From Schoenoplectus triqueter (taxonomy: Eukaryota > Streptophyta > Magnoliopsida > Poales > Cyperaceae): a DNA stretch of 46,039 nt. The number at the start of each line of letters is the position of its first letter. Position 1 is the stretch's first letter. Below the pieces are notes generated by a model, which did not search any database, had not been told where the DNA came from, and worked only from the letters and a program-made list of their open reading frames with translations. Below, in pieces: positions 1-12,804 of the stretch. The stretch lies in contig CAXKVV010000360.1 in the NCBI GenBank assembly GCA_964058805.1, positions 1 through 46,039 on the forward strand. The letters run 5' to 3'. A program made the translations under genes and the position numbers.

Positions 1-3000
1 GTTAATTTGGCTAATATACTAATAGGAACAATTTGGAGTGATTGTATTAATTTTTATGAAAAGTTATGAGGCCAAAAATGTTGAAAAAAATATTTTTTTT
101 AAATAGCAGTATCTAATACATCTTACTTATGTTTTGATGAAAAATAGTGCCCTAAAATATTCATTTTGAAGTGTTAAATGAACAATCTTATAATAGGCAT
201 AATTAGGAGTAATTATATTAATTTGCACCAAATTATGTGTAGTTATGCGGCCAAAAATTTCCACAAAGACAAAAAACTTGTTTATGCAGCAATTTTTAAC
301 GCATCTTACTTATGTTTTGTGCAATATTAGCATTATAGAATATTCATATCAAAATTTTAACTAAATTTTTTTTTAAAGGCATAATTAGGAGTAATTGTAT
401 TAATCTTCACGAAATTATATGTAGTTACGCGGCCAAATTTTTTTCATAAACTCAAACAACTTATTTAAACAGCAGTTTGTATTGTATCTTACTTATGTTT
501 TGTGCAAAATTAGTGTTGTAGAATATTCATATCGAAATTTTAATTGAAAAATCTTATAATAGGCATATTTATTAGTAATTATATTAATTTATATGAAATT
601 ATGTGTAGTTGTGCGGCCAAAAAATTTCATAAAGCTAAACAACTTGGTTAAACAGCAGTTTTTAACACATCTTGCTTATGCTTTGTGCAAAATTAGCATT
701 ATAGAACATTCATATCGTTGTTTTAGCTGGACAACTTTATAATAGGCGTAATTAGGAGTAGTTATATTAATTTTCATGAAATTATGTGTAGTTATGAGGG
801 AAAAAATGTTGAGAACTCAAACAAGTTTTTTAAATAGCAGTATCTAATGCATCTTACTTATGTTTTGGGAAAAATAATCATCGTAAAATATTCATATGAA
901 AGTGTTAATTGAAGAATCTTATGAAAGACGTAGTTAGGGGTAATTATAGTAATTTATACGAAATTATGTGCAGTTATGCGGCCAAGAAATTTGGAAAGAG
1001 CAAACAACTTGTTTAAACAACAGTACTTATGTTTTGTGAAAAATTAGTATTGTAGAATATTCATATCGAAGTTTTAATTTGAAAATCTTATAATAGGCAT
1101 ATTTAGGAGCAATTATATTAATTTGTAAGAAATTATGTGTAGTTACGAAGCTAAAGGTTTTTAAAAACTCAAATAACTTGTTTAAACAGCTGTTTTTAAT
1201 GCATCTTACTTGTGTTTTTCGTGCAAAATTAGTGTTTTAGAATATTCATATCCAAGTTTGAATTGGAAAATCTTACAATAGGCATATTGAGGAGTAGTTA
1301 TATCAATTTATGAGAAATTATGTGTAGTTGTGCGGCCAAGAAATTTCAGAAAGCCAAACAACTTGTTTAAACAGCCGTTCTTAACGCATCTGACTTATGT
1401 TTTGTGCAAAATTAGCATTATAGAATATTCATATCAAAGTTCTAGTTGGACAACTTTATAATAGGCGTAAGTAGGAGTAGTTATATTAATTTTCACGAAA
1501 TTATGTGCAGTTATGAGGGCAAAAATGTTGAAAACCCAAACAACTTTTTAAAATAGCAGTTTCTAATGCGTCTTACTTATGTTTTGTGAAAAATTAGCAT
1601 CGTAGAATATTCATACAAGAGTGTTAATTGAAAAATCTTATAATAGATGTAATTAGGAGTAATTATATTAATATATACGAAATTATGTGCAGTTATGCGG
1701 CCAAAAAATTTAGAAAGATCAAACAACTTTGTCTAAACAGCAGTACTTATGTTTTGTGCAAAATTAGTGCTGTAGAATATTCATATCGAAGTTTTAATTT
1801 GAAAATCTTATAATAGGCATATTTAGGAGTAATTATATTAATTTATAAGAAATTATGTGCAGTTACGCAGCTAAATTTTTTGAAAAACTCAAATGACTTG
1901 TTTGAACAGTTATTTTTAATGCATCTTACTTATGTTTTGTGCAAAATTAGTGCCGTAGAATATTCATATCAAAGTTTTAATTAGAAGATCATATAATAGG
2001 CATGCTTAGGACTAATTATATTAATTTATAAGAAATTATGAGTAATTATGCGTCCAAAAATTTTATAAAACACAAACAACTTGTTAAAACAGTTGTTTTT
2101 AAAGCCTCCTACTTATGTTTTGTGCAGAATTAGTGTTGTAGAATATTCATATTGAAGTATTAATTAGATAATCTTTTTATAGGCATAATTAGGATTTATC
2201 AAATTAATTTTCACTAAATTATATGTAGTTATGGGGCCAAAAATATTGAAATACTCAAAAAACATTCTTAAATAGCTGTTTCTAATGCATCTTACTTATG
2301 TTTTGGGAAGAAATAGTGTCGTAGAATATTCATATCGAAGTGTTAATTGAAGAAACTTATATAATAGGCATAATTAGCAGTAATTATATTAATTTGCACG
2401 AAATTATGTGTATTTATGGGGCCAAAATTTTAAATAAGTCAAATAACTTGTTTAAACAACAGTTTTTAATACATCTTACTTATGTTTTGTGCCAAATTAG
2501 CGTCATAGAATATTCATATCAAAGTTTTAATTTGATAATCTTATAATAGGCATAATTAGGAGTAATTATATTAATTTGTACGAAATTATGTGTAGTTATG
2601 AGGCAAAATAATTGTAAAACTCAATCAACTAGTTTAAACTGCTGTGTTTTTAATGCATCTTACTTATTTTTTATGCAGAATTTGTGTCGTAGAATGTTCA
2701 TATCGAATTGTTAATTGGATAATTTTCTAATAGGCATAATTAGGAGTAATTATATTAATTCTAACGAAATTATGTGTCGTTATGAGGCAATAAATGTTAA
2801 AAATGTTAAACAAGTTGTTTAAACAGCAATTTCTAATGTATCTTACTTGTGTCATATGAAAAATTAGTGTCCTATGATACTCATATCGAAGTGTTAATTT
2901 GACAGAATTATAATAGACATAGTTAGGAGTAACTATATTAATTCGCCCGAAATTATGTGTTGTTTTGATGCAACAAATGTTAAAATCATAAACAACTTGT

Positions 3001-3617
3001 TTAAACAACAGTTTCTAATGCATCTTACTTATATTTTGTGCAAAATTAGTGTCATAGAATATTCATACCTAAGTTTTAATTGGACAATCATATAATAGGC
3101 ATAATTAGAATTAATTATATTAATTTTCATGAAATTATATGTAGTTATGCGGTCAAAAAGTTTCAAAAACTCAAACAACTTGTTTAAACAACTGTTTTTA
3201 ATGCATCTTATTTGTGTTTTGTGCAAAATTTGTGTCGTACAATGTCCATATCGAAGTGTTAATTGGATAATCTTCTAATAGGTATAATTAAGAGTAATTA
3301 TATTAATTTTCATGAAATTAGATGGAGTTATGAGTCAAAAAATGTTAAAGATCTTAAACAACTTGTTTGAACTGCAGTTTCTAATATATCTTACTTATGT
3401 TTTATGAAAAATTAGTGTCGTAAGATATTCATATCGAAGTGTTAATTGGACAATCTTATAATAGGCATAATTATGAGTAATTATATTAATTTTCATGAAA
3501 TTATGTGTACTTAAGCGGCCAAATTTTTTGAAAAATAAAAACAACTTGTTTAAACAGCTGTTTTGTAATGCATCCTACTTGAGCAAAATTAGTGTCGAAG
3601 AAGATTCATATCGAAGT
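1..3617 (+). repeat. Higher-order repeat copy 1 (20 monomers, 3,617 bp)
   Basis: The phase is set by the window start, so the true unit boundary is arbitrary. Monomer anchors (the TAATAGGCAT block or its variant) lie near 20, 191, 373, 557, 739, 921, 1091, 1276, 1458, 1641, 1811, 1993, 2178, 2361, 2543, 2728, 2911, 3092, 3267 and 3459. The mean monomer is 180.9 bp. Monomers 6 and 10 are shorter, about 170 bp, because a block of about 15 bp before ACTTATGTTTTGTG is missing. Confidence 0.95.
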
Positions 3618-6600
3618 GTTAATTTGGCTAATATACTAATAGGAACAATTTGGAGTGATTGTATTAATTTTTATGAAAAGTTATGAGGCCAAAAATGTTG
3701 AAAAAAATATTTTTTTTAAATAGCAGTATCTAATACATCTTACTTATGTTTTGATGAAAAATAGTGCCCTAAAATATTCATTTTGAAGTGTTAAATGAAC
3801 AATCTTATAATAGGCATAATTAGGAGTAATTATATTAATTTGCACCAAATTATGTGTAGTTATGCGGCCAAAAATTTCCACAAAGACAAAAAACTTGTTT
3901 ATGCAGCAATTTTTAACGCATCTTACTTATGTTTTGTGCAATATTAGCATTATAGAATATTCATATCAAAATTTTAACTAAATTTTTTTTTAAAGGCATA
4001 ATTAGGAGTAATTGTATTAATCTTCACGAAATTATATGTAGTTACGCGGCCAAATTTTTTTCATAAACTCAAACAACTTATTTAAACAGCAGTTTGTATT
4101 GTATCTTACTTATGTTTTGTGCAAAATTAGTGTTGTAGAATATTCATATCGAAATTTTAATTGAAAAATCTTATAATAGGCATATTTATTAGTAATTATA
4201 TTAATTTATATGAAATTATGTGTAGTTGTGCGGCCAAAAAATTTCATAAAGCTAAACAACTTGGTTAAACAGCAGTTTTTAACACATCTTGCTTATGCTT
4301 TGTGCAAAATTAGCATTATAGAACATTCATATCGTTGTTTTAGCTGGACAACTTTATAATAGGCGTAATTAGGAGTAGTTATATTAATTTTCATGAAATT
4401 ATGTGTAGTTATGAGGGAAAAAATGTTGAGAACTCAAACAAGTTTTTTAAATAGCAGTATCTAATGCATCTTACTTATGTTTTGGGAAAAATAATCATCG
4501 TAAAATATTCATATGAAAGTGTTAATTGAAGAATCTTATGAAAGACGTAGTTAGGGGTAATTATAGTAATTTATACGAAATTATGTGCAGTTATGCGGCC
4601 AAGAAATTTGGAAAGAGCAAACAACTTGTTTAAACAACAGTACTTATGTTTTGTGAAAAATTAGTATTGTAGAATATTCATATCGAAGTTTTAATTTGAA
4701 AATCTTATAATAGGCATATTTAGGAGCAATTATATTAATTTGTAAGAAATTATGTGTAGTTACGAAGCTAAAGGTTTTTAAAAACTCAAATAACTTGTTT
4801 AAACAGCTGTTTTTAATGCATCTTACTTGTGTTTTTCGTGCAAAATTAGTGTTTTAGAATATTCATATCCAAGTTTGAATTGGAAAATCTTACAATAGGC
4901 ATATTGAGGAGTAGTTATATCAATTTATGAGAAATTATGTGTAGTTGTGCGGCCAAGAAATTTCAGAAAGCCAAACAACTTGTTTAAACAGCCGTTCTTA
5001 ACGCATCTGACTTATGTTTTGTGCAAAATTAGCATTATAGAATATTCATATCAAAGTTCTAGTTGGACAACTTTATAATAGGCGTAAGTAGGAGTAGTTA
5101 TATTAATTTTCACGAAATTATGTGCAGTTATGAGGGCAAAAATGTTGAAAACCCAAACAACTTTTTAAAATAGCAGTTTCTAATGCGTCTTACTTATGTT
5201 TTGTGAAAAATTAGCATCGTAGAATATTCATACAAGAGTGTTAATTGAAAAATCTTATAATAGATGTAATTAGGAGTAATTATATTAATATATACGAAAT
5301 TATGTGCAGTTATGCGGCCAAAAAATTTAGAAAGATCAAACAACTTTGTCTAAACAGCAGTACTTATGTTTTGTGCAAAATTAGTGCTGTAGAATATTCA
5401 TATCGAAGTTTTAATTTGAAAATCTTATAATAGGCATATTTAGGAGTAATTATATTAATTTATAAGAAATTATGTGCAGTTACGCAGCTAAATTTTTTGA
5501 AAAACTCAAATGACTTGTTTGAACAGTTATTTTTAATGCATCTTACTTATGTTTTGTGCAAAATTAGTGCCGTAGAATATTCATATCAAAGTTTTAATTA
5601 GAAGATCATATAATAGGCATGCTTAGGACTAATTATATTAATTTATAAGAAATTATGAGTAATTATGCGTCCAAAAATTTTATAAAACACAAACAACTTG
5701 TTAAAACAGTTGTTTTTAAAGCCTCCTACTTATGTTTTGTGCAGAATTAGTGTTGTAGAATATTCATATTGAAGTATTAATTAGATAATCTTTTTATAGG
5801 CATAATTAGGATTTATCAAATTAATTTTCACTAAATTATATGTAGTTATGGGGCCAAAAATATTGAAATACTCAAAAAACATTCTTAAATAGCTGTTTCT
5901 AATGCATCTTACTTATGTTTTGGGAAGAAATAGTGTCGTAGAATATTCATATCGAAGTGTTAATTGAAGAAACTTATATAATAGGCATAATTAGCAGTAA
6001 TTATATTAATTTGCACGAAATTATGTGTATTTATGGGGCCAAAATTTTAAATAAGTCAAATAACTTGTTTAAACAGCAGTTTTTAATACATCTTACGTAT
6101 GTTTTGTGCCAAATTAGCGTCATAGAATATTCATATCAAAGTTTTAATTTGATAATCTTATAATAGGCATAATTAGGAGTAATTATATTAATTTGTACGA
6201 AATTATGTGTAGTTATGAGGCAAAATAATTGTAAAACTCAATCAACTAGTTTAAACTGCTGTGTTTTTAATGCATCTTACTTATTTTTTATGCAGAATTT
6301 GTGTCGTAGAATGTTCATATCGAATTGTTAATTGGATAATTTTCTAATAGGCATAATTAGGAGTAATTATATTAATTCTAACGAAATTATGTGTCGTTAT
6401 GAGGCAATAAATGTTAAAAATGTTAAACAAGTTGTTTAAACAGCAATTTCTAATGTATCTTACTTGTGTCATATGAAAAATTAGTGTCCTATGATACTCA
6501 TATCGAAGTGTTAATTTGACAGAATTATAATAGACATAGTTAGGAGTAACTATATTAATTCGCCCGAAATTATGTGTTGTTTTGATGCAACAAATGTTAA

Positions 6601-7234
6601 AATCATAAACAACTTGTTTAAACAACAGTTTCTAATGCATCTTACTTATATTTTGTGCAAAATTAGTGTCATAGAATATTCATACCTAAGTTTTAATTGG
6701 ACAATCATATAATAGGCATAATTAGAATTAATTATATTAATTTTCATGAAATTATATGTAGTTATGCGGTCAAAAAGTTTCAAAAACTCAAACAACTTGT
6801 TTAAACAACTGTTTTTAATGCATCTTATTTGTGTTTTGTGCAAAATTTGTGTCGTACAATGTCCATATCGAAGTGTTAATTGGATAATCTTCTAATAGGT
6901 ATAATTAAGAGTAATTATATTAATTTTCATGAAATTAGATGGAGCTATGAGTCAAAAAATGTTAAAGATCTTAAACAACTTGTTTGAACTGCAGTTTCTA
7001 ATATATCTTACTTATGTTTTATGAAAAATTAGTGTCGTAAGATATTCATATCGAAGTGTTAATTGGACAATCTTATAATAGGCATAATTATGAGTAATTA
7101 TATTAATTTTCATGAAATTATGTGTACTTAAGCGGCCAAATTTTTTGAAAAATAAAAACAACTTGTTTAAACAGCTGTTTTGTAATGCATCCTACTTGAG
7201 CAAAATTAGTGTCGAAGAATATTCATATCGAAGT
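3618..7234 (+). repeat. Higher-order repeat copy 2
   Basis: This copy is exactly 3,617 bp, with no net insertion or deletion against copy 1. Only scattered single-base differences are seen. One is near 7,219, where GAATATTC replaces GAAGATTC of copy 1; another is ACGTATG for ACTTATG near 6,097. Confidence 0.95.
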
Positions 7235-10200
7235 GTTAATTTGGCTAATATACTAATAGGAACAATTTGGAGTGATTGTATTAATTTTTATGAAAAGTTA
7301 TGAGGCCAAAAATGTTGAAAAAAATATTTTTTTTAAATAGCAGTATCTAATGCATCTTACTTATGTTTTGATGAAAAATAGTGCCCTAAAATATTCATTT
7401 TGAAGTGTTAAATGAACAATCTTATAATAGGCATAATTAGGAGTAATTATATTAATTTGCACCAAATTATGTGTAGTTATGCGGCCAAAAATTTCCACAA
7501 AGCCAAAAAACTTGTTTATGCAGCAATTTTTAACGCATCTTACTTATGTTTTGTGCAATATTAGCGTTATAGAATATTCATATTAAAATTTTAACTAAAT
7601 TTTTTTTTAAAGGCATAATTAGGAGTAATTGTATTAATCTTCACGAAATTATATGTAGTTACGCGGCCAAATTTTTTTCATAAACTCAAACAACTTATTT
7701 AAACAGCAGTTTGTATTGTATCTTACTTATGTTTTGTGCAAAATTAGTGTTGTAGAATATTCATATCGAAATTTTAATTGAAAAATCTTATAATAGGCAT
7801 ATTTATTAGTAATTATATTAATTTATATGAAATTATGTGTAGTTGTGCGGCCAAAAAATTTCATAAAGCTAAACAACTTGGTTAAACAGCAGTTTTTAAC
7901 ACATCTTGCTTATGCTTTGTGCAAAATTAGCATTATAGAACATTCATATCGTTGTTTTAGCTGGACAACTTTATAATAGGCGTAATTAGGAGTAGTTATA
8001 TTAATTTTCATGAAATTATGTGTAGTTATGAGGGAAAAAATGTTGAGAACTCAAACAAGTTTTTTAAATAGCAGTATCTAATGCATCTTACTTATGTTTT
8101 GGGAAAAATAATCATCGTAAAATATTCATATGAAAGTGTTAATTGAAGAATCTTATGAAAGACGTAGTTAGGGGTAATTATAGTAATTTATACGAAATTA
8201 TGTGCAGTTATGCGGCCAAGAAATTTGGAAAGAGCAAACAACTTGTTTAAACAACAGTACTTATATTTTGTGAAAAATTAGTATTGTAGAATATTCATAT
8301 CGAAGTTTTAATTTGAAAATCTTATAATAGGCATATTTAGGAGCAATTATATTAATTTGTAAGAAATTATGTGTAGTTACGAAGCTAAAGGTTTTTAAAA
8401 ACTCAAATAACTTGTTTAAACAGCTGTTTTTAATGCATCTTACTTATGTTTTTCGTGCAAAATTAGTGTTTTAGAATATTCATATCCAAGTTTGAATTGG
8501 AAAATCTTACAATAGGCATATTGAGGAGTAGTTATATCAATTTATGAGAAATTATGTGTAGTTGTGCGGCCAAGAAATTTCAGAAAGCCAAACAACTTGT
8601 TTAAACAGCCGTTCTTAACGCATCTGACTTATGTTTTGTGCAAAATTAGCATTATAGAATATTCATATCAAAGTTCTAGTTGGACAACTTTATAATAGGC
8701 GTAAGTAGGAGTAGTTATATTAATTTTCACGAAATTATGTGCAGTTATGAGGGCAAAAATGTTGAAAACCCAAACAACTTTTTAAAATAGCAGTTTCTAA
8801 TGCGTCTTACTTATGTTTTGTGAAAAATTAGCATCGTAGAATATTCATATCAGAGTGTTAATTGAAAAATCTTATAATAGATGTAATTAGGAGTAATTAT
8901 ATTAATATATACGAAATTATGTGCAGTTATGCGGCCAAAAAATTTAGAAAGATCAAACAACTTTGTCTAAACAGCAGTACTTATGTTTTGTGCAAAATTA
9001 GTGCTGTAGAATATTCATATCGAAGTTTTAATTTGAAAATCTTATAATAGGCATATTTAGGAGTAATTATATTAATTTATAAGAAATTATGTGCAGTTAC
9101 GCAGCTAAAGTTTTTGAAAAACTCAAATGACTTGTTTGAACAGTTATTTTTAATGCATCTTACTTATGTTTTGTGCAAAATTAGTGCCGTAGAATATTCA
9201 TATCAAAGTTTTAATTAGAAGATCATATAATAGGCATGCTTAGGACTAATTATATTAATTTATAAGAAATTATGAGTAATTATGCGTCCAAAAATTTTAT
9301 AAAACACAAACAACTTGTTAAAACAGCTGTTTTTAAAGCCTCCTACTTATGTTTTGTGCAGAATTAGTGTTGTAGAATATTCATATTGAAGTATTAATTA
9401 GATAATCTTTTTATAGGCATAATTAGGATTTATCAAATTAATTTTCACTAAATTATATGTAGTTATGGGGCCAAAAATATTGAAATACTCAAAAAACATT
9501 CTTAAATAGCTGTTTCTAATGCATCTTACTTATGTTTTGGGAAGAAATAGTGTCGTAGAATATTCATATCGAAGTGTTAATTGAAGAAACTTATATAATA
9601 GGCATAATTAGCAGTAATTATATTAATTTTCACGAAATTATGTGTATTTATGGGGCCAAAATTTTAAATAAGTCAAATAACTTGTTTAAACAGCAGTTTT
9701 TAATACATCTTACTTATGTTTTGTGCCAAATTAGCGTCATAGAATATTCATATCAAAGTTTTAATTTGATAATCTTATAATAGGCATAATTAGGAGTAAT
9801 TATATTAATTTGTACGAAATTATGTGTAGTTATGAGGCAAAATAATTGTAAAACTCAATCAACTAGTTTAAACTGCTGTGTTTTTAATGCATCTTACTTA
9901 TTTTTTATGCAGAATTTGTGTCGTAGAATGTTCATATCGAATTGTTAATTGGATAATTTTCTAATAGGCATAATTAGGAGTAATTATATTAATTCTAACG
10001 AAATTATGTGTCGTTATGAGGCAATAAATGTTAAAAATGTTAAACAAGTTGTTTAAACAGCAATTTCTAATGTATCTTACTTGTGTCATATGAAAAATTA
10101 GTGTCCTATGATACTCATATCGAAGTGTTAATTTGACAGAATTATAATAGACATAGTTAGGAGTAACTATATTAATTCGCCCGAAATTATGTGTTGTTTT

Positions 10201-10851
10201 GATGCAACAAATGTTAAAATCATAAATAACTTGTTTAAACAACAGTTTCTAATGCATCTTACTTATATTTTGTGCAAAATTAGTGTCATAGAATATTCAT
10301 ACCTAAGTTTTAATTGGACAATCATATAATAGGCATAATTAGAATTAATTATATTAATTTTCATGAAATTATATGTAGTTATGCGGTCAAAAAGTTTCAA
10401 AAACTCAAACAACTTGTTTAAACAACTGTTTTTAATGCATCTTATTTGTGTTTTGTGCAAAATTTGTGTCGTACAATGTCCATATCGAAGTGTTAATTGG
10501 ATAATCTTCTAATAGGTATAATTAAGAGTAATTATATTAATTTTCATGAAATTAGATGGAGTTATGAGTCAAAAAATGTTAAAGATCTTAAACAACTTGT
10601 TTGAACTGCAGTTTCTAATATATCTTACTTATGTTTTATGAAAAATTAGTGTCGTAAGATATTCATATCGAAGTGTTAATTGGACAATCTTATAATAGGC
10701 ATAATTATGAGTAATTATATTAATTTTCATGAAATTATGTGTACTTAAGCGGCCAAATTTTTTGAAAAATAAAAACAACTTGTTTAAACAGCTGTTTTGT
10801 AATGCATCCTACTTGAGCAAAATTAGTGTCGAAGAATATTCATATCGAAGT
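7235..10851 (+). repeat. Higher-order repeat copy 3
   Basis: A third copy of exactly 3,617 bp, with scattered substitutions relative to copies 1 and 2. Examples are ACTTATATTTTG near 8,264, where the other copies have ACTTATGTTTTG, and AATAACTTG near 10,225 for AACAACTTG. Confidence 0.95.
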
Positions 10852-12804
10852 GTTAATTTGGCTAATATACTAATAGGAACAATTTGGAGTGATTGTATTA
10901 ATTTTTATGAAAAGTTATGAGGTCAAAAATGTTGAAAAAAATATTTTTTTTAAATAGCAGTATCTAATGCATCTTACTTATGTTTTGATGAAAAATAGTG
11001 CCCTAAAATATTCATTTTGAAGTGTTAAAATGAACAATCTTATAATAGGCATAATTAGGAGTAATTATATTAATTTGCACCAAATTATGTGTAGTTATGC
11101 GGCCAAAAATTTCCACAAAGCCAAAAAACTTGTTTATGCAGCAATTTTTAACGCATCTTACTTATGTTTTGTGCAATATTAGCGTTATAGAATATTCATA
11201 TCAAAATTTTAACTAAATTTTTTTTAAAGGCATAATTAGGAGTAATTGTATTAATCTTCACGAAATTATATGTAGTTACGCGGCCAATTTTTTTTCATAA
11301 ACTCAAACAACTTATTTAAACAGCAGTTTGTATTGTATCTTACTTATGTTTTGTGCAAAATTAGTGTTGTAGAATATTCATATCGAAATTTTAATTGAAA
11401 AATCTTATAATAGGCATATTTATTAGTAATTATATTAATTTATATGAAATTATGTGTAGTTGTGCGGCCAAAAAATTTCATAAAGCTAAACAACTTGGTT
11501 AAACAGCAGTTTTTAACACATCTTGCTTATGCTTTGTGCAAAATTAGCATTATAGAACATTCATATCGTTGTTTTAGCTGGACAACTTTATAATAGGCGT
11601 AATTAGGAGTAGTTATATTAATTTTCATGAAATTATGTGTAGTTATGAGGGAAAAAATGTTGAGAACTCAAACAAGTTTTTTAAATAGCAGTATCTAATG
11701 CATCTTACTTATGTTTTGGGAAAAATAATCATCGTAAAATATTCATATGAAAGTGTTAATTGAAGAATCTTATGAAAGACGTAGTTAGGGGTAATTATAG
11801 TAATTTATATGAAATTATGTGCAGTTATGCGGCCAAGAAATTTAGAAAGAGCAAATAACTTGTTTAAACAACAGCACTTATGTTTTGTGCAAAATGAGTG
11901 TTGTACAGTATTTATATCGAAGTTTTAATTTGAAAATCTTACAATAGGCATATTTATAAGAAATTATGTGTAGTTACACAGCTAAATGTTTTTAAAAACT
12001 CAAATAACTTGTTTAAACAATTGTTTTTAATGCATCTTACTTATGTTTTTCGTGCAAAATTAGTGTTTTAGAATATTCATATCAAAGTTTGAATTGGAAA
12101 ATCTTACAATAGGCATATTGTGGAGTTTTTATATCAATTTATGAGAAATTATGTGTAGTTGTGCGACCAAAAAATTTCAGAAAGCCAAACAACTTGTTTA
12201 AATAGCAGTTCTTAACGCATCTGACTTATGTTTTGTGCAAAATTAGCATTATAGAATATTCATATCAAACTTCTAGTTGGACAACTTTATAATAGGCGTA
12301 AGTAAGAGTAGTTATATTAATTTTCACGAAATTATGTGCAGTTATGAGGGCAAAAATATTGAAAACTCAAACAACTTTTTTAAATAGCAGTTTCTAGTGC
12401 GTCTTACTTATGTTTTGTGAAAAATTAGCATCGTAGAATATTCATATTAAAGTGTTAATTGAAAAATATTATAAAAGATGTAATTAGGAGTAATTATATT
12501 AATATATATAAAATTATGTGCAGTTATGCGGCTAAAAAATTTGAAAATATCAAACAACTTTGTTTAAACAACTGTACTTATGTTTTGTGCAAAATTAGTG
12601 TTGTAGAATATTCATATCGAAGTTTTAATTTGAAAATTTTATAATAGGCATATTTATGAGTAATTATATTAATTTATAAGAAATTATGTGTAGTTACACA
12701 ACTAAATTTTTTAAAAAACTCAAATAACTTGTTTGAATAGCTAAATTAGTTTTTAATGCATCTTACTTATGTTTTGTGTAAAATTAGTCCCGTAAAATAT
12801 TTAT
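10852..12804 (+). repeat. Higher-order repeat copy 4, partial and degenerate at the array edge
   Basis: Monomers 1-5 and part of 6 (to about 11,808) match the other copies nearly perfectly; a +1 near 11,030 and a -1 near 11,220 cancel out. From about 11,809, monomers 6-11 carry many substitutions, a deletion of about 27 bp in monomer 7 (near 11,952) and a short insertion in monomer 11 (near 12,740). Satellite homology stops near 12,804, at the 3' part of monomer 11. Confidence 0.9.

Larger units (their letters stand above)
1..12804. repeat. Satellite array, ~181-bp monomers in a 20-mer higher-order repeat
   Basis: Tandem AT-rich monomers of about 181 bp fill this stretch and run off the left edge of the window. 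Each carries recognisable blocks: AATAGGCATAATTAGGAG, then TAATTATATTAATTT, GAAATTATGTGTAGTTATG, CGGCCAAA, ACAACTTGTTTAAACAGC, CATCTTACTTATGTTTTGTG and GAATATTCATATCGAAG. Neighbouring monomers are clearly diverged, but the sequence repeats almost identically every 3,617 bp, which is 20 monomers. Small ORFs of 60-93 codons recur at the same period and are by-products. Length and organisation resemble plant centromeric or subtelomeric satellites. Nothing in the sequence proves which, and no CENP-B-box-like motif was noticed. Confidence 0.97.

Noticed and set aside
1628..12644. Recurrent open frames of 60-93 codons across the first 12.6 kb
   Set aside because: They recur at exactly 3,617-bp spacing because the satellite repeats, change strand, and have no domain; they are by-products of AT-rich repeats.
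1..12804. Centromere assignment
   Set aside because: Monomer length and higher-order structure are suggestive, but subtelomeric and interstitial satellites look the same and intact genes lie close by; no sequence proof.
1..12804. CRISPR array
   Set aside because: The repeat units are ~181 bp and continuous, with no short repeats separated by unique spacers; the genome is a plant's.
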